A stretch of 12,018 bases of DNA from an uncultured Pseudomonadota bacterium (GTDB taxonomy: Bacteria > Pseudomonadota > Gammaproteobacteria > Steroidobacterales > Steroidobacteraceae): assembly GCA_903910215.1 (NCBI GenBank), contig CAIVYV010000364.1, forward strand, positions 1 through 12,018, in the 5' to 3' direction. The notes under the pieces were generated by a model, which did no database searches, was not told the DNA's origin, and saw only the letters and a program-made list of their open reading frames with translations. The translations under genes were made by a program, and so were the position numbers. Shown piece by piece: positions 7,713 to 12,018 of the stretch. Position 1 is the first letter of the stretch, and every line of letters begins with the position of its first letter.

Positions 7713-7778
7713 GAAAAAAAAGGTTAGCACAGAGCGTGGCTTGCCGTCGCGACGCCATTGGGGCATCGTCGGTGCCCG
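7713..7778. promoter_or_regulatory. Compact divergent intergenic region with two dyads
   Basis: This is the only space between the divergent efflux and oxidase units, so both promoters should lie here or within the flanking codons. It contains a run of eight A at 7714-7721, a perfect 10-base palindrome CGTCGCGACG at 7745-7754, and a hairpin of GGGCA (7761-7765) with TGCCC (7773-7777) directly before the plus-strand ATG. A weak plus-strand promoter match is TTGCCG (7741-7746), a 17-base spacer, then CATCGT (7764-7769). No convincing MerR-type copper or zinc operator is seen. If the minus gene really starts at 7766, the region shrinks to 12 bases. Confidence 0.4.
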
Positions 7779-8555
7779 ATGAGCGCTTCCGACACTCTTT
7801 TTCTCAAGATTTTGCTCGTCCCCGTTCTGATTGCCTCGGTGACCTTGGTTGGCCGTCGCTATGGTCAGCGGGTGGGGGGATGGCTCGGCAGTTTTCCGAT
7901 CGTGGCCGGCCCGATCCTGTTCGTTTTGTCTTTCGAGAACGGCGCCGAGTTCGGTGCAGCCGCAGCCTACTCGGCGTTCGTCGCCATCGTGCCAGCGATG
8001 ATTTTTTATGTCGTCTACGCGCGTTTGGCAGTGCGGACCTCATGGTGGATTGCCGCCGCGATCGGGATCGTCATCTGGTGTCTGGTTGCAGGCTTACTGT
8101 GGCAGTGGGGCTTGCCTATGATCCTTGCGGCCATTTCCGTGGTCGCCGCGCTTTGGTGGTCGGCGAGGGCGATGCCGGAACTGTCCGCTGACAGACGACT
8201 CGATAGGCAGGCTACGGCATCGCCGCACCCGCTTGAGTTGCCGGCGCGAATGGTGACCGGTGCGTTAGTCACCCTCATCACGAGCGAGCTTGGCAAGCAG
8301 GGTGGAGCATCGATTGGCGGCTTCGCGTCGCTCTTTCCGTCGATCGGTCTTGTGGTAGCCGCGTTCAACCACTCGCGCTCCGGTCCGGCCGCAGCGATCC
8401 ACTTTCTGAGGGGAATGACGCGTGGAATGTGGTCTGTCGGAGCTTTCTGCGTTACGTTGACACTAACTTTGCCAAAGATAGGCCTTGCAGCCAGCTTCGG
8501 CTTGGCCGTGCTGGTGGCGGTGGCGACCCACGCGATTTCGAGACCCCGTGCTTGA
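7779..8555 (+). CDS. Polytopic inner-membrane protein with two GlpM-like repeats, function unknown
   Basis: This 258-residue protein has about eight to ten hydrophobic segments. It appears to be an internal duplication: residues about 10-80 and 158-230 share the layout of a helix, a short polar Gly-rich turn, GG, then FP (39-40 and 186-187), a long helix, and a Gly/Ala segment about 20 residues later. A hydrophilic linker (about 129-156, ending HPLELPAR) separates the halves. The second half (GGFASLFPSIGL, later MWSV) resembles the short GlpM family of inner-membrane proteins as I remember it; this is inference, not a search result. The ATG at 7779 is chosen; a TTG at 7758 would add seven residues. 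No clear ribosome site precedes it, and a small hairpin sits just upstream. It ends one base before the TolC-like gene, so it is probably cotranscribed with the copper oxidase unit. Substrate unknown. Confidence 0.85.
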   Translation: MSASDTLFLKILLVPVLIASVTLVGRRYGQRVGGWLGSFPIVAGPILFVLSFENGAEFGAAAAYSAFVAIVPAMIFYVVYARLAVRTSWWIAAAIGIVIWCLVAGLLWQWGLPMILAAISVVAALWWSARAMPELSADRRLDRQATASPHPLELPARMVTGALVTLITSELGKQGGASIGGFASLFPSIGLVVAAFNHSRSGPAAAIHFLRGMTRGMWSVGAFCVTLTLTLPKIGLAASFGLAVLVAVATHAISRPRA

Positions 8556-8556
8556 T

Positions 8557-9864
8557 ATGCTGAAACCCATGAACTTCTTGCGATACGTCTTGGTTTTGTC
8601 GCCAGCCGCAATGCTGACTGGTTGCACGACCATCGACTGGCCCGCCGAGCGAGCTCAGGCGATGACTGTGGCCGCTGCGCCTACGGATGAGACGGTCGAT
8701 ATCGTCGAGTTGCTGAAAACGCCACTCAGTCGCGAGGGTGCGCTGCGAATCGCGCTTGCGCAGAGTCCTGAAATGCGTCGGTTGCTCGCGTTGCACGAGA
8801 GCGAACTCAACTCGGCTGCCATGACCGGGCGTCTTGCGAATCCGAGCTTTTCTTACGAGCGTCTGAGATCCACCGAGGGTCTCGATATCGAGCGGTGGCT
8901 CTCTTTCGGGGTACTCGATGTGTTGACGTTACCGCAACGCCGACGCATTGCGGCAGCCGATGTCGAAGCGGGGCGGGCCCGGCTCGCGGCCGACATCGTT
9001 AACCGCTTGACCACCGTTCGTCGCGGCTGGGTGGAGGCCGTAGCGGCGGGTGAGAAACGTCGTTACGCAGAGCGTGTGCTTGCGAGTGCCGAGGCCAGTG
9101 CCGAGCTCGCCGTGCGGATGGAAGCCGCGGGTAACTTCAACATTCTCGAGCGCGCCCGTCAGCAAAGCTACCAAGCCGATGCGCGTTCGCGTTTGACCTT
9201 GGCGCGGCAGCACGAGCTGGAATCGCGGGAATCTTTGGTGCGTTTGCTCGGTCTCGACGGCGATCAAGCTCGTCTGCTGACTCTGCCGGCGCGACTGCCG
9301 GACTTGCCGACAGCCCCAATATCCGCGCCGGATGTGTCGAGCACGATCACGGCTACGCGGATTGATCTGCGTCTGGCGAATGCCAATTGGCGTTCAGCTG
9401 CTGCAGCTTACGGATTGACGAACGTCACGAGTCTCACCGAGGCGTCCTTGTCGTTGCGTGAGCAGGAGACCCGCGGTTTCGAGGTCGAACTTTCCTTGCC
9501 GGTATTTGATGTAGGTGATCTACAGCGTGGAGCGGCCCGCGCGCAGTTGCGTGCCGCCGCTGCAGAGTTGGAGCAGACGGCGTTGGTGGCGTCATCCGAT
9601 TTGCGAGTCGGTTACGCCGCGTATCGCAGTACCTACGAAGATGCTGTTCACCACCGGGATGTTCTGGTGCCGCTAAGAAAAGCGATGTCCGAGGAGACGC
9701 TGCTGCGCTACAACGGCATGTTGATCGGGGTGTTCGAGTTGTTATCCGATGCGCGCGAGCAGGTCGACACGGTGATCGCAGCCATCGAATCGAGTGAGCG
9801 TTTCTGGCTTGCCGAGGCGGATTTACAGGCCTCTTTGCTCGGTCGACCCGGAGTAGAGCGATGA
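8557..9864 (+). CDS. Outer-membrane efflux lipoprotein (TolC family)
   Basis: This 435-residue TolC-family outer-membrane factor has a lipoprotein signal: the lipobox LTGC places the lipidated cysteine at residue 23. The body is the long helical outer-membrane-efflux repeat, first around ALRIALAQSPEMRRLL and second ending in ELSLPVFDVGDLQRGAARAQ and then YNGMLIGVFELL. It should form a trimeric channel across the outer membrane. Its own pump and adaptor are absent from this unit, so it may borrow CzcBA or a pump elsewhere. The ATG at 8557 follows the upstream stop by one base; the ATG at 8569 (MNFLRYVL) is an equally good N-terminus, and neither has a strong ribosome site, which suggests coupling to the upstream gene. 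Its stop overlaps the oxidase start (ATGA). It is clearly distinct from the CzcC of this window. Confidence 0.9.
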   Translation: MLKPMNFLRYVLVLSPAAMLTGCTTIDWPAERAQAMTVAAAPTDETVDIVELLKTPLSREGALRIALAQSPEMRRLLALHESELNSAAMTGRLANPSFSYERLRSTEGLDIERWLSFGVLDVLTLPQRRRIAAADVEAGRARLAADIVNRLTTVRRGWVEAVAAGEKRRYAERVLASAEASAELAVRMEAAGNFNILERARQQSYQADARSRLTLARQHELESRESLVRLLGLDGDQARLLTLPARLPDLPTAPISAPDVSSTITATRIDLRLANANWRSAAAAYGLTNVTSLTEASLSLREQETRGFEVELSLPVFDVGDLQRGAARAQLRAAAAELEQTALVASSDLRVGYAAYRSTYEDAVHHRDVLVPLRKAMSEETLLRYNGMLIGVFELLSDAREQVDTVIAAIESSERFWLAEADLQASLLGRPGVER

Positions 9865-11267
9865 CTTCTAGACGACGGTTTTTCGAGTTGGCGAGTCTGA
9901 CGGGCGGTGCGGTCGCTGCAGCGACCGTCGCCAAAGCGGCACTCGCTGCCTTGCCGGAGCCGGTGATCGAAACTTCGCCGAGCACGCGGCCACCGCTGAT
10001 GCCGACGTCGGGTCGTCCTTACCGGCCCGTCGTCACGCTCAACGGCTGGACGCTACCTTGGCGAATGAATCGTGGCGTCAAAGAATTCCATCTGGTCGCC
10101 GAGCCCGTGCAGCGTGAATTCGCGCCGGGCTTCAAAGGTAATCTTTGGGGGTACAACGGTCAGAGTCCGGGTCCGACCATCGAGGTCGTCGAGGGGGATC
10201 GCGTCCGTATCTTCGTCACCAACAAGTTGCCGGAGATTACATCGGTGCATTGGCACGGACAGCGCTTGCCGCCGGGAATGGATGGAGTCGTCGGGTTGTC
10301 GCAGCCCGGCATTCCGCCCGGCAAAACGTTTGTCTATGAATTCGTCGCGAGGCGCCCTGGCACCTTCATGTATCACCCTCATGCCGACGAGATGGTGCAG
10401 ATGGCGATGGGCATGATGGGTTTTTGGGTCACCCATCCGAAAGATCAACATCCGCTCATCGCCGAGGTCGATAGAGATTTTTGCTTCCTGTTGAACTCTT
10501 TCGATATTGACCCTGGCAGTGCCACGCCGAAGATCATGACCATGCTCGATTTCAATATCTGGTCATGGAACAGTCGGGTATTTCCGGGTATCGATCCTCT
10601 GGTTGTTCGCCACAACGATCGAGTTCGTATTCGCATCGGCAATCTCACGATGACGAACCATCCGATTCATCTGCACGGACATGAGTTTTTGGTGACCGGA
10701 ACCGATGGTGGGCCAACGCCGATATCAACGCGTCAGTACGAAGTCACCCAGGATATTGCCGTTGGTCAAATGCGGCAGATCGAGTTTTTGGCCGATGAGG
10801 AGGGTGACTGGGCCTTCCATTGTCACAAGAGTCATCACACGATGAACGCCATGGGCCACGACGTGCCTACGATGATTGGTGTGAAGCAGGATGACCTTGC
10901 TACGAAGATCAATGATCTCGTGCCGGGGTACATGGCAATGGGTGAGCGCGGCATGGACGAGATGTCGACCATGCGCATGCCGATGCCGAAAAACACTCTG
11001 CCGATGATGATGGGCGAGGGTCCGTTCGGCGCGGTTGGCATGGGTGGCATGTTCAGCGTGGTCAAAGTTCGACGTGGTCAGAAGCGTAACGACTACTCCG
11101 ACCCAGGTTGGTATCGTCACCCGCCGGGAACTGTTGCTTACGAGTTCACGGGTAACGCCCCGTCAGCCTCGCGTGAAGCCGGCGCGGGTGGGACGAGCAT
11201 GCCGCTGAAACAACCGGTCGACGCAACCGTGAATGTCAGAAAGCCGCGAGGGCACTCCGGGCACTGA
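9861..11267 (+). CDS. Tat-exported two-domain multicopper oxidase with Met-rich tail
   Basis: This 468-residue periplasmic multicopper oxidase probably oxidises Cu(I) or phenols with reduction of oxygen to water. The N-terminus SRRRFFE followed by an Ala-rich stretch to about residue 30 is a Tat signal, fitting export of a folded enzyme. All copper motifs are present: HWHG (130-133), HPH (172-174), HPIHLHGH (267-274) and HCHKSHH (320-326). The type-1 site is H267, C321, H326 and M331; the other histidines form the trinuclear centre. Only about 95 residues separate the second and third motifs, so there are two cupredoxin domains with type-1 copper only in the second, unlike three-domain CueO or CopA. 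Residues 358-397 hold twelve Met, a likely copper-binding tail, and a first Met cluster lies at 178-186. The ATG overlaps the stop of the TolC-like gene and has GGAG about eight bases ahead. The pairing points to copper detoxification. Confidence 0.95.
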   Translation: MTSRRRFFELASLTGGAVAAATVAKAALAALPEPVIETSPSTRPPLMPTSGRPYRPVVTLNGWTLPWRMNRGVKEFHLVAEPVQREFAPGFKGNLWGYNGQSPGPTIEVVEGDRVRIFVTNKLPEITSVHWHGQRLPPGMDGVVGLSQPGIPPGKTFVYEFVARRPGTFMYHPHADEMVQMAMGMMGFWVTHPKDQHPLIAEVDRDFCFLLNSFDIDPGSATPKIMTMLDFNIWSWNSRVFPGIDPLVVRHNDRVRIRIGNLTMTNHPIHLHGHEFLVTGTDGGPTPISTRQYEVTQDIAVGQMRQIEFLADEEGDWAFHCHKSHHTMNAMGHDVPTMIGVKQDDLATKINDLVPGYMAMGERGMDEMSTMRMPMPKNTLPMMMGEGPFGAVGMGGMFSVVKVRRGQKRNDYSDPGWYRHPPGTVAYEFTGNAPSASREAGAGGTSMPLKQPVDATVNVRKPRGHSGH

Positions 11268-11290
11268 TACTTGTGCGCCGGAGCGACCGA

Positions 11291-11326
11291 CTGATGTTTG
11301 CCGATCAGACCCGCGGATCGGATCAG
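11291..11326. terminator. Hairpin between convergent oxidase and ompW genes, possible bidirectional terminator
   Basis: Two nested arms can pair: CTGAT (11291-11295) with ATCAG (11322-11326), and inside it CCGATC (11301-11306) with GATCGG (11316-11321). The loop is nine bases and there is a five-base bulge on the left. It fills most of the 55-base gap and overlaps the ompW stop. Neither strand shows a T-run after it, so a classic intrinsic terminator is not supported. Its place between convergent genes is the main argument. Confidence 0.3.
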
Positions 11327-11937
11327 AGGCGCAATTTGCGCGTGAGCATGATGCCGTAAACGAGTGGGTCCACTTCGACGGTGCCGAGGTCGGCGCCGTC
11401 GAGCCTCGCGTCGCTGTCGATATCGAACCAGCGAGCATTGAGGTTCACTGCCCAGTCGTCATTCAGCGCGATATCCATGCCCACCTCGGCCGTGAGGCCG
11501 AAGGAGTTATCGAGCGAGAGCTTGGTGCCGGTCAAGGCGCCCGTCGTTTTTTCATCGTAGAAGAAAGTGTAGTTGAGGCCTGCGCCGACATAAGGACGAA
11601 CTTTTGCGTCCGGTGCAAAGTGGTACTGCAGGCTTAACGTCGGCGGTAATTGAGTGATTTCGCCAGCCTTCGAGCCATCCGATTTCAGCAAGACATCGTG
11701 TGTGAACGGATAGGCGCCGAGCACTTCGACCGCCACATTGTCGGTGAGAAAGTAACTACCGCTGATCGTCAAGCTCGGGGCATCGTCGGCTTTTACGACC
11801 GGATGATTGTTGGACTTCGGGTCGACGTTATGTACGCCTGCCCGGATGAGCCAATCACCACTTGCTGCCTGAGCCACGCCGGTCGTCAGAGCGAGAGTGG
11901 CTGCAACAAGGGCCGGGATGCTGTTCAAGGTCTTCAT
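11323..11937 (-). CDS. ompW: OmpW family outer-membrane protein
   Basis: This 204-residue small beta-barrel porin of the OmpW family would form an eight-stranded barrel in the outer membrane with a hydrophobic channel. A Sec signal peptide ends AQA at residue 24. The mature protein opens with SGDWLIRAG and contains the family-typical stretches NVAVEVLGAYPFTHDV, LPPTLSLQYHF, VRPYVGAGLNYTFF, FGLTAEVGMDIALN and VEVDPLVYGI. Alternating strands are clear throughout. The final residue is Leu (RKLRL), not the aromatic residue usual for barrel assembly, though the length is normal and no frameshift is evident. The ATG at 11937 is preferred over the GTG at 11943 because GGAG lies five bases ahead of the ATG but abuts the GTG. 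It converges on the copper oxidase gene and is transcribed independently. OmpW genes are often stress-, oxygen- or iron-regulated, but a direct role in metal export is not implied. Confidence 0.95.
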   Translation of the reverse strand: MKTLNSIPALVAATLALTTGVAQAASGDWLIRAGVHNVDPKSNNHPVVKADDAPSLTISGSYFLTDNVAVEVLGAYPFTHDVLLKSDGSKAGEITQLPPTLSLQYHFAPDAKVRPYVGAGLNYTFFYDEKTTGALTGTKLSLDNSFGLTAEVGMDIALNDDWAVNLNARWFDIDSDARLDGADLGTVEVDPLVYGIMLTRKLRL

Positions 11938-11955
11938 GTTCACTCCATCTATCCT

Positions 11956-11984
11956 TCGATATGCCTCCCATGTCGGAGGCTCAA
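11956..11984 (-). promoter_or_regulatory. Possible ompW promoter with dyad in the spacer
   Basis: Read on the minus strand, TTGAGC (11984-11979) and TATCGA (11961-11956) are spaced by 17 bases, a modest match to a sigma-70 promoter. The spacer contains a perfect 6-base inverted repeat, GCCTCC at 11963-11968 with GGAGGC at 11975-11980 and a six-base loop, which could be an operator. A transcript starting a few bases beyond the -10 would have a very short leader carrying the GGAG ribosome site. Both hexamers are only partial matches. Confidence 0.25.
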
Positions 11985-12018
11985 TCGGGAGTGTGCGCGT
12001 ACCGAGAGTCGGCGAAAC

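Noticed and set aside
7714..7721. A8/T8 run as a possible programmed slippage site in the small membrane gene
   Set aside because: It lies upstream of the preferred start, the frame is open on both sides, and no stimulatory structure or alternative product is evident. An assembly error in the homopolymer remains possible.
8015..8611. A 198-codon open frame on the minus strand
   Set aside because: It is antisense to the polytopic membrane protein gene and to the start of the TolC-like gene; its composition shows no fold, signal or motif.
9434..9985. A 183-codon open frame on the minus strand
   Set aside because: It runs antisense across the TolC-oxidase junction, where both plus-strand genes are well supported; the product is low-complexity Arg/Pro/Thr-rich.

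Overview
The window looks like a chromosomal stretch from a Gram-negative proteobacterium, probably a gammaproteobacterium. The reasons are lipoproteins with lipoboxes, outer-membrane efflux proteins, an OmpW porin, a Tat-exported oxidase and moderately high GC. The genus cannot be named from sequence reading alone. I see no insertion sequence, integrase, CRISPR array or broken gene.

Layout. A tRNA with anticodon CAT (elongator Met most likely) opens the window on the plus strand. Facing it is a five-gene minus-strand unit running from about 7.7 kb down to 0.09 kb: a small His-rich membrane protein, then CzcC (outer-membrane factor), CzcB (His-rich lipoprotein adaptor), CzcA (RND pump) and a divergent photolyase/cryptochrome-family flavoprotein. 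The czcC-czcB and czcA-photolyase junctions overlap by four bases, and 11 bases separate czcB from czcA. A divergent plus-strand unit begins at 7779: a two-repeat polytopic membrane protein, an outer-membrane TolC-family lipoprotein and a two-domain multicopper oxidase, again nearly without gaps. A convergent, separately transcribed ompW closes the window.

How the genes work together. CzcCBA should form one envelope-spanning pump exporting divalent cations; the pump carries the D402/D408/E415 signature of CzcA-type transporters. The plus-strand unit looks copper-directed: the oxidase has all trinuclear and type-1 copper ligands plus a Met-rich tail, and it is translationally coupled to an outer-membrane channel that has no pump of its own here. 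The two units share an intergenic region of about 66 bp holding two dyads, so joint control is plausible, but no regulator gene is present.

Most worth a second look: the flavoprotein appended to the efflux operon, which has lost two of the three electron-transfer tryptophans; the membrane protein that appears to be an internal duplication of a GlpM-like unit; the two-domain oxidase paired with an orphan TolC lipoprotein; and the unrecognised His-rich membrane protein at the head of the czc unit. I do not see a clearly new multi-gene system. The novelty lies in the gene combination and in these individual proteins.
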